A stretch of DNA of 64,000 nt from Mycolicibacterium pyrenivorans (GTDB taxonomy: Bacteria; Actinomycetota; Actinomycetes; Mycobacteriales; Mycobacteriaceae): positions 62,001-126,000 of the forward strand of contig NZ_JACKSH010000119.1 in the NCBI RefSeq assembly GCF_025821625.1, in the 5' to 3' direction. This document shows positions 35,706 through 45,232 of the stretch, in pieces. The position numbers and the translations under genes were made by a program. The notes beneath the pieces are model-generated. The model did no database searches. It saw only the letters and a program-made list of their open reading frames with translations, and had not been told where the DNA came from. The first letter of the stretch is position 1. Each line of letters begins with the position of its first letter.

Positions 35706-36379
35706 ATGATCGAACGCTTCGGTGGCGACCGGCTGGAGGTCATCGACCGATTCGGGCGCCAGCCCGCCGAGCTGACGGTGCTCGCGTCGGACCCCCGTGC
35801 CGTCACCGGCGCCACGCCCGACGCCCCGGCGTCGGTGTTGCGCCGCCTGGTCGCCGGGCCCGACGAGGACGGCTACGCCGCCGGGCGCATCCTGACCCTG
35901 CTCGCCGAGCACCGCGTCGATCAGTCCGGCGCGGTCGCAATCCGGTTGTTCGACGACACCTCGCCCGCGGGCGCGCGGGCGGGCTTCGCCGTGGACGACG
36001 ACGCCGTCGTGGTCGTCGCCGCACCCGCCCCACCGATGTGCCTGTCGGGCACCGACCCGAACCCACCCTCGGAGGTGGTCGTCGAGGTGCACCGCGCCGC
36101 ACCGTCGCGGCCCGAAGGGGCTGGCCGGCGCTGAACCTGTTCTACAACACGGCATTCGACGCGCGGCACCAGTTGATCTCCGACGAGCCGTGGTCACGTG
36201 CCGGGGACTACGTACTGTTCCGGGCATCCACCGACCTGGTCTGCGCGTCGTCCGCCTGCCCCGACGACATCGACGCCGCCAACGGCTGGATGCCCACCGA
36301 CATCCACGTGCGCGTCTACGACTCGACCATGGGGGAGGTAAGGGGACGTTTAGGCCGCGCGCTTCCGAGGCATATGTGA
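35706..36379 (+). pseudogene. DUF1989 (urea-carboxylase-associated-type) gene with internal deletion
   Basis: The first part from 35706 (MIERFGGDRLEVIDRFGRQP, later GRILTLLAEHRVDQSG and VEVHRAAPSRPEG) is the N-terminal portion of a DUF1989-type protein. At about 36115-36120 the frame jumps, and the other frame continues with GWPALNLFYNTAFDARH, PWSRAGDYVLFRASTDLVCA and SSACPDDIDAANGWMPTDIH, the conserved DUF1989 C-terminus with its cysteine. The whole middle is missing, so the two ends were joined by a deletion. The product cannot be functional in the normal way. Confidence 0.75.
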
Positions 36380-36421
36380 CGTAGCGCACGTCAAGTTCAC
36401 CGTCCTCTCCTGGAGCTTGCG

Positions 36422-38026
36422 ATGACCACCGAGAACCCAACGAGCCGCACTGACGTCGACAAAGCGTTGCTCGGCCACGCCACCTACCGCAGTCTCGGTG
36501 AGCAGAAGCTCTCGCCAAGGGAGGAACGTTTCGAGAAGGGCCGCAGGACGGTCGGCCTGTTCCTGGCGCCGCTGGTCACGGTGGTGTTCCTGGTCGTACC
36601 GCTCGACATCCCACGCAATCAGCAGGTGCTCGCCGCGGTTCTGCTCGGCGTCATCGTGCTGTGGATCAGCGAAGCGGTGCCGATCCCGATCGGCGGCCTG
36701 CTCGGGGTTGCGGTGGCGGTGTTCCTCGGCGTCGCGCCGGTCGACGACGTGCTCGGACCGTTCGGATCGTCGACGGTCTTCACGTTCATCGGCGCGTTCA
36801 TCCTCGCCCAGGCGATGCTCAAACACGGTGTCGCCCGCCGGTTCGCGTTCCGCATCCTCGCACTGCCGCGGGCGGGAGGTTCGACCACCGGCGTCATCCT
36901 CGCGTTCGGCGCCATCACCTGCATCCTGTCGGCGTTCGTCTCCAACACCGCGACGGTCGCGATGCTGCTGCCCACCGCGCTCGGCATCCTCGCGGTGATC
37001 GCCAAGCTGCTGCAGAAGCGCGACATGGTGGAACCCGATTTCGACCCGTTGCGGCTGCGCGTCGGCGCGGCGCTGATGCTGATGCTCGCCTACGGGGCCA
37101 GTGTCGGCGGACTTCTCACCCCGGTGGGCAGCCCGCCCAACCTCATCGGCCGGGGCCTGATCGAGGAGGCCACCGGGGAGCGGATCAGCTTCGGCCAGTG
37201 GATGGTGTTGGCCGCCCCGATCTGCCTGGCCATGTTCGCCGCGTTGGCGCTGATCCTGTTGCGGCTCAACAAGCCTGAGATTCAGCGCATCGAGGGGGTG
37301 GCCGACTACGTCGCCAAGGAACGCGAGCAGCTGGGGCCGCTGTCCCGGGCCGAGAAGAACACGCTGATCGCCTTCGGCGTCACGGTGACGTTGTGGATCA
37401 TCCCCGGTGTGCTCGCGCTGTTGTTCGGCAACGAATCCGACATCTACACCGCGGTCAGTGACCGTCTCGACGAGGGCGTCGTCGCGGTGTTCGGCGCCTC
37501 TCTGCTGTTCCTGCTTCCTACCGACTGGGAGAACCGCGAATTCACGTTGCGCTGGAGTGATGCCGCCAAGATCGACTGGGGCACAATCATTCTCTTCGGC
37601 AGCGGCATCATCTTCGGCTCACTGATCGCCGACACGGGGTTGGCGGAGACGATCGGCACCTCGGTCGACGACGCGCTCGGTCTGACGAGCACCGTCGCGA
37701 TCACCATCTTCGCGGTGTTGCTGGCCATCATCGTGTCCGAGACGACCAGCAACACCGCATCCGCGGCGGTGGTGGTGCCGATCATCATCCCGGTCGCCGT
37801 CGCCGCGGGCATCAACCCGTTCGTGCCCGCACTCGCGGCGACCTTTGCGGCGTCGTTCGGCTTCATGCTTCCGGTGTCGACACCGCAGAACGCGATCGTC
37901 TACGGTTCGGGCGTGGTGCGTATTACGACGATGATCCGCTCGGGAGCGACCTTCGACGTCATCGGTGCTTTCCTGATCATCCTGCTGCTGCCCTTGATGG
38001 TCAGCGTCCTGGGGCTGGGCACGTGA
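36422..38026 (+). CDS. SLC13/DASS-family sodium:dicarboxylate symporter
   Basis: 534 residues, about 11-12 membrane helices. The two SNT signatures of the DASS family are present: FVSNTATVAMLLPTALG and ETTSNTASAAVVVPIIIP, and the re-entrant loops GGLLTPVGSPPNLIGRG and LPVSTPQNAIVYGSG. Such carriers import succinate, malate, tartrate or citrate with Na+. GGAG lies seven bases before the ATG. The stop overlaps the GTG of the dehydrogenase gene, so the pair forms an operon for uptake and oxidation of a dicarboxylate. A partial CRP-like sequence (TGTGACGTAGCGCACG) lies just before the SD. Confidence 0.9.
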   Translation: MTTENPTSRTDVDKALLGHATYRSLGEQKLSPREERFEKGRRTVGLFLAPLVTVVFLVVPLDIPRNQQVLAAVLLGVIVLWISEAVPIPIGGLLGVAVAVFLGVAPVDDVLGPFGSSTVFTFIGAFILAQAMLKHGVARRFAFRILALPRAGGSTTGVILAFGAITCILSAFVSNTATVAMLLPTALGILAVIAKLLQKRDMVEPDFDPLRLRVGAALMLMLAYGASVGGLLTPVGSPPNLIGRGLIEEATGERISFGQWMVLAAPICLAMFAALALILLRLNKPEIQRIEGVADYVAKEREQLGPLSRAEKNTLIAFGVTVTLWIIPGVLALLFGNESDIYTAVSDRLDEGVVAVFGASLLFLLPTDWENREFTLRWSDAAKIDWGTIILFGSGIIFGSLIADTGLAETIGTSVDDALGLTSTVAITIFAVLLAIIVSETTSNTASAAVVVPIIIPVAVAAGINPFVPALAATFAASFGFMLPVSTPQNAIVYGSGVVRITTMIRSGATFDVIGAFLIILLLPLMVSVLGLGT

Positions 38027-39075
38027 GCGCGCAGACGATCGCCGTCATCCCCGGTGACGGTATCGGCGCCGAGGTGATCGCCTCTGCCAGGGCAGTCCTC
38101 GACGCCGCAGCGGCGAAGTACGGAATCGACCTGCAATACCACGAATTCAACTGGTCGTGCCGGCGATACACCGAGATCGGCTCGATGATGCCCGACGACG
38201 GGTTGGATACGCTCGGCGAGTTCGACGCGATCCTGCTGGGCGCGGTGGGCTGGCCGGGGGTCGCCGACCATGTGTCGTTGTGGGGCTTGCTGATTCCGAT
38301 CCGCAGGGCTTTCCGGCAGTACGTCAACCTGCGGCCGATCCGGCTCTTCCGCGGGGTGTCCGGACCGCTGCGGACGACCGAGGACATCGACTTCGTCGTG
38401 GTCCGGGAGAACGTGGAGGGCGAGTACAGCGAGATCGGCGGTCGTCTCCACCGAGGGTTCCCGGACGAGATGGCCATCCAGGAGTCGGTGTTCACGAGGC
38501 CGGGAGTGACCCGGATCGCCGACTACGCCTTCGAGCTGGCCCGGACGCGGCGCGGCTACGTCACCTCGGCGACGAAGTCCAACGGAATCGTGCACACGCT
38601 GCCGTTCTGGGATGAGGTGGTGGCCGAACGGGCGCAGGCGTACCCCGACGTGCGGTGGGACAGTGAGCACATCGACGCGCTGGCCGCGAAGTTCGTGCTG
38701 CAGCCAGAGCGGTTCGACGTCGTGGTGGGCTCGAACCTCTTCGGCGACATCCTGTCCGATCTGGCGGCGGCGGTCGCCGGGTCCATCGGCATCGCGCCGT
38801 CGGCCAACCTCGACCCGACGAAGCAGTACCCGTCGATGTTCGAACCGGTGCACGGTTCGGCGCCGGACATCGCGGGCCGCGGGATCGCGAATCCGATAGG
38901 GGCGGTGTGGTCGGCGGCGATGATGCTGTCGCACCTCGGGCACGCCGCCGCAGCCGACGACGTGATCGCGGCGATGGAGTCGACGCTGAGCGAGCCGGGG
39001 ACCCGAACCGGCGATCTGGGGGGCACCGCGACAACCGAGCAGGTCACCGCCGCGCTCGTGGCACAGCTGAGCTGA
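38023..39075 (+). CDS. Tartrate/D-malate dehydrogenase, isopropylmalate dehydrogenase family
   Basis: 350 residues from a GTG at 38023 overlapping the transporter stop. Motifs of the beta-decarboxylating dehydrogenases: IPGDGIGAEV near the N-terminus, VVRENVEGEYSEIGGR for the substrate, and GSNLFGDILSDLAAA for Mg2+/Mn2+ and NAD+. The MEGxYS-type loop with EVGGR-like EIGGR and the length of 350 fit the D-malate/tartrate branch more than LeuB. It would oxidise and decarboxylate the imported acid, for example D-malate to pyruvate. The exact substrate cannot be read from sequence. Confidence 0.88.
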   Translation: MSAQTIAVIPGDGIGAEVIASARAVLDAAAAKYGIDLQYHEFNWSCRRYTEIGSMMPDDGLDTLGEFDAILLGAVGWPGVADHVSLWGLLIPIRRAFRQYVNLRPIRLFRGVSGPLRTTEDIDFVVVRENVEGEYSEIGGRLHRGFPDEMAIQESVFTRPGVTRIADYAFELARTRRGYVTSATKSNGIVHTLPFWDEVVAERAQAYPDVRWDSEHIDALAAKFVLQPERFDVVVGSNLFGDILSDLAAAVAGSIGIAPSANLDPTKQYPSMFEPVHGSAPDIAGRGIANPIGAVWSAAMMLSHLGHAAAADDVIAAMESTLSEPGTRTGDLGGTATTEQVTAALVAQLS

Positions 39076-39104
39076 GCGCCGCGACTACCCGCGCCGCGAC
39101 GACG

Positions 39105-39326
39105 TCAGCAGACCAGGCCGGCGAACAACGCGCCGGTGACCAGTGCGATCAGGATCGCGACGGTCGGCATCCCGCTGGTCAGCGCGACGACCACACCCGC
39201 GACGGCAGCGATCAGGATGGCGAACATCAGGAACGCCAGTGCCCAATTGACGTGGGCGGATGCCCGCACAGTACGTGGCGGTTCGACATTTTGGGGGACC
39301 ATTGCGCCCTCTCCCATTCCGGCCAT
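39105..39326 (-). CDS. Small two-helix membrane protein
   Basis: 73 residues from the ATG at 39326, chosen because AAGGA lies five bases upstream; an upstream start nine codons earlier lacks this. After a short polar N-terminus (MAGMGEGAMVPQNVEPP) come two membrane helices (NWALAFLMFAILIAAVAGVV and VAILIALVTGALFAGLVC). A TATATT hexamer at 39354-39359 on this strand could be the -10 element. No family is recognised. It is converging with the dehydrogenase gene and diverging from the carboxypeptidase gene. Confidence 0.75.
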   Translation of the reverse strand: MAGMGEGAMVPQNVEPPRTVRASAHVNWALAFLMFAILIAAVAGVVVALTSGMPTVAILIALVTGALFAGLVC

Positions 39327-39500
39327 GACCGTCCTTTCTGTGACTGCGCACACAATATAGCGCGCAGTTGGTACACATCACACTTTTGACGGCGCAGTCG
39401 TGATCTCGGCCGCGGTTCGAAAGCTCAACTAACAGAAGTCATTAGCGCGACTAAGCGCACTCGGCGTCGGTAGGTCAGGCCTTCGGTACGTTGGTCACCG

Positions 39501-40256
39501 GTGACAACAACGACCGCTACGAGGCTGGCCGCGCTGACGGTCGTGGCGGCGACGACCCTGGTGCAGTGCGCCCCGGCCCCCGCGCCCGCTCCCCAGACGT
39601 CGGGCCCGGCAACGTCCACCTCTCCGGTCGGTCCGACCTCCCCGAGGTCGCCGGAAACGTTCTCCACGGTGACCCGTCCTCCGGCGTCCCCTCAACCGCA
39701 GCCCCCGACCGTGCACCCCGTCTCCGCCGCCGACCTCGCCGCGACGTGGCGTCCCGGCTGCCCGCTGCCCCCGGACGCACTGCGCCGCGTCGACCTCGAC
39801 TACTGGGGGTTCGACGGACGGGTGCACCGCGGCCAGTTGGTGGTGCACCAAGACCTCACCGCCGACGTCATCGCGGTGTTCGATCAGCTGCTGCGGCTGC
39901 GCTTCCCCATCGAGCGGATGCGCACCGCCGACCACTACCCCGGGGCGGACGACGAGCTGTCGATGCGCGACAACAACACCTCGGCGTTCAACTGCCGCGA
40001 CATCCCCGGGACCGGGCAGTGGTCACTGCACGCCTATGGCCGCGCGGTGGACGTCAATCCGCGGCTGAACCCCTACGTCGACCGCCGCGGCGACTACCAG
40101 CCCGCCAACGCCGGGGCGTTCGTCGATCGCGCCCGCACCGATCCCGGGATGCTGCACGACGGTGATCCGGCCGTCGAGGCGTTCACCGACCGGGGCTGGC
40201 GCTGGGGCGGCCACTGGCGCACCCCCCTGGACTACCAGCATTTCGAGCTCCGATAG
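39501..40256 (+). CDS. M15-family D,D-carboxypeptidase-like lipoprotein
   Basis: 251 residues from a GTG at 39501. The signal peptide ends in a likely lipobox (TTLVQC, Cys23), followed by a long Pro/Ser/Thr-rich spacer to about residue 75 and the M15 peptidase domain. Zinc ligands lie in SLHAYGRAVDVN (His and Asp, the HxxxxxxD pattern) and the final DYQHFEL (His). M15 enzymes cut D-Ala-D-Ala or related bonds in peptidoglycan, so this protein probably trims cell-wall peptides on the outer face of the membrane. No vancomycin-resistance partners are nearby. Confidence 0.85.
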   Translation: MTTTTATRLAALTVVAATTLVQCAPAPAPAPQTSGPATSTSPVGPTSPRSPETFSTVTRPPASPQPQPPTVHPVSAADLAATWRPGCPLPPDALRRVDLDYWGFDGRVHRGQLVVHQDLTADVIAVFDQLLRLRFPIERMRTADHYPGADDELSMRDNNTSAFNCRDIPGTGQWSLHAYGRAVDVNPRLNPYVDRRGDYQPANAGAFVDRARTDPGMLHDGDPAVEAFTDRGWRWGGHWRTPLDYQHFELR

Positions 40257-40366
40257 CAGCTGCGACGGTTCTGTGACATCGCTGTGACTGCGCTGCACGT
40301 GAACCCCCACGGGGACTATCTCGTGTCGTACGGTAAAGCGCCTTCGCTCCCGCACTGGAGGTTCAG

Positions 40367-42625
40367 CTGCTTCACAGAATCGCCCTCTTGGCTCTCGCCG
40401 CGCCGCGCCGCATCCTGGTCGCCGCGGTGCTGTTGGCGGTCACCCTCGGGGTATTCGGCGTTCCCGTCGCCAAGAGCCTCTCCCCCAGCGGCTTTCAGGA
40501 CCCGGGTTCCGAATCCACCCACGCTGCACAGGTTCTCACCGACAAGTTCGGCCAGGGTGATGTCCAGATGCTCATCGTCGTGTCCGCCCCCGACGGCATC
40601 GACAGCCCGCGGGCGCGTGATGTCGCGACCGACATCGTCGACCGGTTGACCCACCATCCCCATGTCGCCGACGTGTCCTCGGCGTGGTCCTCCCCGCCCG
40701 CGGCCGCCGCCGACCTCGTCAGCAGGGATCGCACCGCGGGGCTCATCGTCGCAGGCATCACCGGCACCGAAGCCCAGCAGCAGACCTACGCCAAGGACAT
40801 CTCCGACCAGGCCACCCGCGACCGGGATGGCGTCACCGTGCAGACCGGCGGCACCGCGATGGTCAACGTCCAGATCACCGAGCAGTCCCAGCGCGACCTG
40901 CTGGTCATGGAGTCCCTGGCGATCCCGTTGAGCTTCCTGGTGCTGGTCTGGGCGTTCGGCGGGCTGCTGGCCGCGGCGCTGCCCGTCGCGATCGGTGGCA
41001 TGGCGATCCTGGGCGCACTGTCGGTGCTGCGGCTGGTCACGTTCACCACCGACGTGTCGATCTTCGCGCTGAACCTCGCCACGGCCATGGGTCTGGCCCT
41101 GGCCATCGACTACACGCTGCTGATCCTCAGCCGCTACCGCGACGAACTCGCCGCAGGCGCCGACCGTCCCGCGGCGCTGCAACGCACCATGACGACCGCA
41201 GGGCGGACCGTCATCTTCTCCGCCACCACGGTGGCGCTGTCGATGGCGGCGATGGTGCTGTTCCCGATGCACTTCCTCAAATCGTTCGCCTACGCCGGCG
41301 TGGCCACCGTCGCGTTCGCGGCGGCTGCGGCCGTCGTCGTCACCCCCGCCGCGCTGGTGGTCCTCGGCGACCGCCTCGACGCCTTCGACGTGCGCCGGCT
41401 CGTCCGCCGGATCCTGCGCAGGCCGCCGCCGCGACCCGTCCCGGTCGAACAGCGCTTCTGGTATCGCTGCGCGAACGCCGTCATGCGGCGCGCGCTGCCG
41501 CTCGGCCTGGCCATCGTCGTCCTGCTGCTCGTCCTCGGCGCCCCGTTCCTGGGTGTGCGATGGGGCTTCCCCGACGACCGGGTGCTTCCGCAGTCGGCGT
41601 CATCCCATCAGGTCGGCGACCAACTGCGCCGGCAATTCGCGGACACCGCCGGAAACACCGACACGGCCGTCACGATCGTCGTGCCCGACAGTGACGGCCT
41701 GGCACCGGCCGAGCTGTCGGCATACGCCGCCGAACTGTCCCGGGTCCCCGACGTTCCCGCCGTCTCCGCACCCACGGGAACTTTCGTCGACGGAGCGTTG
41801 GCCGGGCCGCCGTCGGCCCCGGCCGGCGAGAGTCAGGGCAGTGTCTTCCTCACCGTGGCCAGCACCGCGCCGCTGTTCTCCGACGCGTCCGAAGCTCAGC
41901 TCGACCGGTTGCACGCCGTCGCCGGTCCCGGCGGGCGTGCCGTGGAGATGACGGGCACCGCGCAGATCAACCGCGACAGTGTGGACGCCGTCACCTCCAC
42001 GCTGCCGGTGGTCCTCGGCCTCATCGCCGTCATCATGTTCGCGTTGCTTTTCCTGCTCACCGGCAGCCTGGTGGTACCGCTGAAAGCGTTGGTGCTCAAC
42101 GTTCTCTCGCTCACCGCGGCGTTCGGCGCACTGGTGTGGATCTTCCAGGACGGCCATCTGTCCGGCCTCGGGACCACACCCACCGGCACGCTCGTCGCGA
42201 ACATGCCGGTCCTGCTGTTCTGCATCGCCTTCGGGCTGTCGATGGACTACGAGGTGTTCCTCGTCTCCCGGATCCGCGAATTCTGGCTCCAGACAGGACG
42301 ATCCGATGAGTCGGTCGCGCTCGGCATCGCCTACACCGGCCGTATAATCACCGCCGCCGCGCTCATCATGTCGATCTCGTTCGCGGCGCTGATCGCCGCC
42401 AACGTGTCGTTCATGCGGATGTTCGGCCTGGGCCTGACGCTGGCCGTGCTCGTCGACGCGACCCTGGTGCGCATGGTGCTGGTGCCGGCGTTCATGCATC
42501 TCATGGGTCGTTGGAACTGGTGGGCCCCCCACTGGCTCACCCGTGTCCACGACCGGCTGGGCTTGCGCGAAGCGCCGTCGGCGACGGCCCCCGAATCCCT
42601 AGAGACCGAACGGAATCCATCATGA
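40367..42625 (+). CDS. MmpL/RND-family lipid exporter with CTG start
   Basis: 752 residues if started at the CTG at 40367, which has a perfect GGAGG five bases upstream and yields [24 protein letters not shown] N-terminus, as in MmpL proteins; the next usable start is a TTG at 40388. The layout is that of MmpL: helix 1, large outer domain, helices 2-6, second outer domain, helices 8-12. Proton-relay-type segments are [18 protein letters not shown] and [18 protein letters not shown]. It probably exports the lipid or quinone made by the polyketide genes that follow. Its stop overlaps the type III PKS start (ATGA). Confidence 0.88.
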   Translation: MLHRIALLALAAPRRILVAAVLLAVTLGVFGVPVAKSLSPSGFQDPGSESTHAAQVLTDKFGQGDVQMLIVVSAPDGIDSPRARDVATDIVDRLTHHPHVADVSSAWSSPPAAAADLVSRDRTAGLIVAGITGTEAQQQTYAKDISDQATRDRDGVTVQTGGTAMVNVQITEQSQRDLLVMESLAIPLSFLVLVWAFGGLLAAALPVAIGGMAILGALSVLRLVTFTTDVSIFALNLATAMGLALAIDYTLLILSRYRDELAAGADRPAALQRTMTTAGRTVIFSATTVALSMAAMVLFPMHFLKSFAYAGVATVAFAAAAAVVVTPAALVVLGDRLDAFDVRRLVRRILRRPPPRPVPVEQRFWYRCANAVMRRALPLGLAIVVLLLVLGAPFLGVRWGFPDDRVLPQSASSHQVGDQLRRQFADTAGNTDTAVTIVVPDSDGLAPAELSAYAAELSRVPDVPAVSAPTGTFVDGALAGPPSAPAGESQGSVFLTVASTAPLFSDASEAQLDRLHAVAGPGGRAVEMTGTAQINRDSVDAVTSTLPVVLGLIAVIMFALLFLLTGSLVVPLKALVLNVLSLTAAFGALVWIFQDGHLSGLGTTPTGTLVANMPVLLFCIAFGLSMDYEVFLVSRIREFWLQTGRSDESVALGIAYTGRIITAAALIMSISFAALIAANVSFMRMFGLGLTLAVLVDATLVRMVLVPAFMHLMGRWNWWAPHWLTRVHDRLGLREAPSATAPESLETERNPS

Positions 42626-43707
42626 CCGTCACCCACGACGACCTCGTCAGCGTCATCGCCGGCGTCCAGGGGGCGCTGCCGCCCCACCGCCACACCCAGC
42701 AGGAGGTCACCGAGGCGTTCCTCGGTGTCCCGGCGTTCGCCGGGCTCGACGCGGTGGTGCGCGGCCTGCACGAGAACGCGAAGGTCGACGCGCGCCACTT
42801 CGTGCTGCCCCTCGACAGGTATCCGTCGCTGACCGACTTCGGCGACGCCAACACCCTCTACCTCGAACACGCCCTGGACCTCGCCTGCGAGGCGTTGACG
42901 GCGGCGCTGGACGAAGCGGGGCTGCGCGCAAGCGATCTCGACATGATCATGACGACCACCGTCACCGGGGTCGCGGTGCCGTCGCTGGACGCCCGCATCG
43001 CAGGCCGGCTGGGGCTTCGGCCCGACGTGCGCCGGGTGCCGCTGTTCGGGCTGGGGTGCGTGGCCGGCGCGGCAGGCATCGCCAGGATGCACGACTACCT
43101 GCGCGGTGCACCCGGCCACGCCGCCGCCCTGGTGTCGGTGGAGCTGTGCTCACTGACCTATCCGGCCGCCGAGCCGACGATGGCCAGCCTGGTGGGCAGC
43201 GCCCTGTTCGGTGACGGCGCCGCCGCGGTGATCGCCGTCGGCCGCGACCGCGCCGACGAGATCGACGCGACCGGGCCGGTGGTGCTCGACTCCCGCAGCC
43301 GCCTGTACCCGGATTCGCTGGACACCATGGGATGGAAGGTCGGCAGCACCGGTTTCCAGCTCATCCTCTCGCCGAACCTGCCCGAGCTCATCGAGCGATA
43401 CCTCGCCGAGGACGTCAGCGGGTTCCTCGGCGAGCACGACCTCACGGTGGCCGACGTCGAGGCGTGGGTGTCACATCCCGGCGGCCCCAAGGTGATCGAG
43501 GCGATCACCGCCACCCTCGGACTCGACGACGACGCCCTCGAGCTGACCTGGCGCTCGCTGGCCGAGGTGGGCAACCTGTCGTCATCGTCGGTGCTGCACG
43601 TGCTGCGCGACACCAGAGCCAAGAAGCCCGCGGCCGGGGAGCCGGGACTGCTGATGGCGATGGGCCCGGGCTTCTGCTCAGAGCTCGTCCTGCTGCGGTG
43701 GCGCTGA
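42622..43707 (+). CDS. Type III polyketide synthase (chalcone/stilbene-synthase family)
   Basis: 361 residues. The catalytic triad is Cys146 ([12 protein letters not shown]), His285 ([10 protein letters not shown]) and Asn318 ([11 protein letters not shown]). GDGAAAVI lies at about residue 198. Bacterial members load a long fatty acyl-CoA and extend it with malonyl-CoA to alkylpyrones or alkylresorcinols. The start overlaps the MmpL stop by four bases. With the methyltransferase and FAD enzyme downstream, the expected product is a methylated alkylresorcinol oxidised to a benzoquinone; the tailoring order is inference from reported mycobacterial operons. Confidence 0.92.
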   Translation: MTVTHDDLVSVIAGVQGALPPHRHTQQEVTEAFLGVPAFAGLDAVVRGLHENAKVDARHFVLPLDRYPSLTDFGDANTLYLEHALDLACEALTAALDEAGLRASDLDMIMTTTVTGVAVPSLDARIAGRLGLRPDVRRVPLFGLGCVAGAAGIARMHDYLRGAPGHAAALVSVELCSLTYPAAEPTMASLVGSALFGDGAAAVIAVGRDRADEIDATGPVVLDSRSRLYPDSLDTMGWKVGSTGFQLILSPNLPELIERYLAEDVSGFLGEHDLTVADVEAWVSHPGGPKVIEAITATLGLDDDALELTWRSLAEVGNLSSSSVLHVLRDTRAKKPAAGEPGLLMAMGPGFCSELVLLRWR

Positions 43708-43709
43708 CG

Positions 43710-44213
43710 ATGCTCGCCTACACCGTGCTGATCGCCGCGGTCGCGGTGGAGCGGATCGCCGAACTGGTGGTGTCCCAACGCAATCTCGCGTGGAGCCGGG
43801 AACGCGGCGGCGTCGAGTTCGGCGCCCGCCACTACCCGATGATGGTGGTGCTGCACACCGCACTGCTGGCGGGTTGCCTGTGGGAGGCCGCGCACCGCCC
43901 GTTCATCCCGCTGCTGGGCTGGTCGATGCTCGGCGTCGTCATCGCCGCGCAGGTGTTGCGTTGGTGGTGCATCACCACTTTGGGCCACCAGTGGAACACC
44001 CGGGTCGTCATCGTCCCCGACGCCGGGCGGGTCACCGGCGGCCCCTACCGGTTCTTCTCCCACCCCAACTACGTCGCGGTCGTCGTCGAGGGGATCGCGC
44101 TGCCGCTGGTGCACACCGCGTGGCTCACGGCGGTGGTGTTCACCGTGCTCAACGCCGCGCTGCTGAGGACCAGGATCTCGGTCGAGAACAAGGCCCTCGC
44201 GATGCTGACATGA
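43710..44213 (+). CDS. ICMT-family membrane methyltransferase
   Basis: 167 residues with about four membrane helices and the isoprenylcysteine-carboxyl-methyltransferase core: LRWWCITTLGHQWNTRV, then GPYRFFSHPNYVAVVVEGI, where the RxxxHPxY pattern binds S-adenosylmethionine. In type III PKS operons such proteins methylate a phenolic hydroxyl of the polyketide. A GTG at 43698 is an alternative start that would overlap the PKS gene. The stop overlaps the ATG of the FAD enzyme. Confidence 0.87.
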   Translation: MLAYTVLIAAVAVERIAELVVSQRNLAWSRERGGVEFGARHYPMMVVLHTALLAGCLWEAAHRPFIPLLGWSMLGVVIAAQVLRWWCITTLGHQWNTRVVIVPDAGRVTGGPYRFFSHPNYVAVVVEGIALPLVHTAWLTAVVFTVLNAALLRTRISVENKALAMLT

Positions 44214-45232
44214 TCGATCTCGTGGTCGCCGGCGGCGGACCCGCGGGGCTGGCGACCGCCATCCACGGCGCCCGCGCGGGCCTCGACGTCGTCGTCATCG
44301 AGCAGCGCACCGGTCCTGTCGACAAGGCGTGCGGCGAGGGCCTGATGCCGCACGCGGTGCGTCAGCTCGATTTGCTCGGTGCGCACCCGGCGGGCAGAGC
44401 CTTCCACGGGGTGTCCTATTTCGACGACCGTCGTTGTGTCACCGCGCAGTTCGGCTCCGGCGCCGGGCTGGGAGTGCGGCGCAAGACCCTGCACGAGGCC
44501 CTGCTGCAGCAGGCGGCCGCGGCGGGGGTGTCGCTGGTACACGCGAAGGTCGACGGGTTTGACCAGGACGGTGAATCGGTGACGGTCAACGGGATTCGCG
44601 CCCGCTACCTCGCGGCGGCCGATGGCCTGCACTCGCCGATCCGGGCCGGCCTCGGCCTCGGCCTGCCCGCGGGCGGGACCCGGCGTTGGGGGATCAAGCG
44701 GCACATCGCCGTCGCGCCGTGGAGCGATCGTGTCGAGGTGCACTGGTCGGTGGACCCCGAGGCCGGCGAGGCCTACGTGACGCCGGTGGCCGACGACTGC
44801 GTGGGCATCGCCATCCTCACCTCCCGGCAGGGCCGTTTCGAGCGCCATCTCGATGCGTTCCCGGCACTGCGCGAACGCATCGACGGCCATGCCCACGAGC
44901 CCGACCGGGCCGCCGGCCCGCTGCGGCAGCAGGTGCGCAGCCGGGTGGCCGGACGGGTGCTGCTGGTCGGTGATGCCGCGGGGTACGTCGACGCGCTCAC
45001 CGGGGAAGGCCTGGGACTGGCGTTCGCCGCGTCGCGCTTGCTGGTCGACTGTGTGGTCGCCGACCGTCCCGATGACTACGAGCGGCGGTGGCGCCGGGCG
45101 ACGCGCCGCTACCGGTGGATGACGACGGGGGTGTTGTCCGCGAGCACGTCGCCGCTGCGCTCACTCGTCGTGCCCGCCGCCCACCGCCTCCCGCGCGTAT
45201 TCACCGGGATGGTGAACCTGCTCGCCGAGTAG
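44210..45232 (+). CDS. FAD-dependent oxidoreductase of the geranylgeranyl-reductase/monooxygenase type
   Basis: 340 residues starting MIDLVVAGGGPAGLATAIHG, the FAD-binding GxGxxG motif. KACGEGLMPHAVRQL is typical of geranylgeranyl-reductase-like flavoproteins, and the second FAD motif is RVLLVGDAAGYVDALTGEGL. In this operon it probably hydroxylates or oxidises the methylated alkylresorcinol to a quinone. The C-terminus overlaps the convergent diguanylate cyclase gene by 72 bases, with both frames coding. Confidence 0.9.
   Translation: MIDLVVAGGGPAGLATAIHGARAGLDVVVIEQRTGPVDKACGEGLMPHAVRQLDLLGAHPAGRAFHGVSYFDDRRCVTAQFGSGAGLGVRRKTLHEALLQQAAAAGVSLVHAKVDGFDQDGESVTVNGIRARYLAAADGLHSPIRAGLGLGLPAGGTRRWGIKRHIAVAPWSDRVEVHWSVDPEAGEAYVTPVADDCVGIAILTSRQGRFERHLDAFPALRERIDGHAHEPDRAAGPLRQQVRSRVAGRVLLVGDAAGYVDALTGEGLGLAFAASRLLVDCVVADRPDDYERRWRRATRRYRWMTTGVLSASTSPLRSLVVPAAHRLPRVFTGMVNLLAE

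Noticed and set aside
36380..36421. CRP-like site before the dicarboxylate transporter
   Set aside because: Only the left half (TGTGA) fits; the right half has two mismatches, so it is mentioned with the gene but not called as a site.
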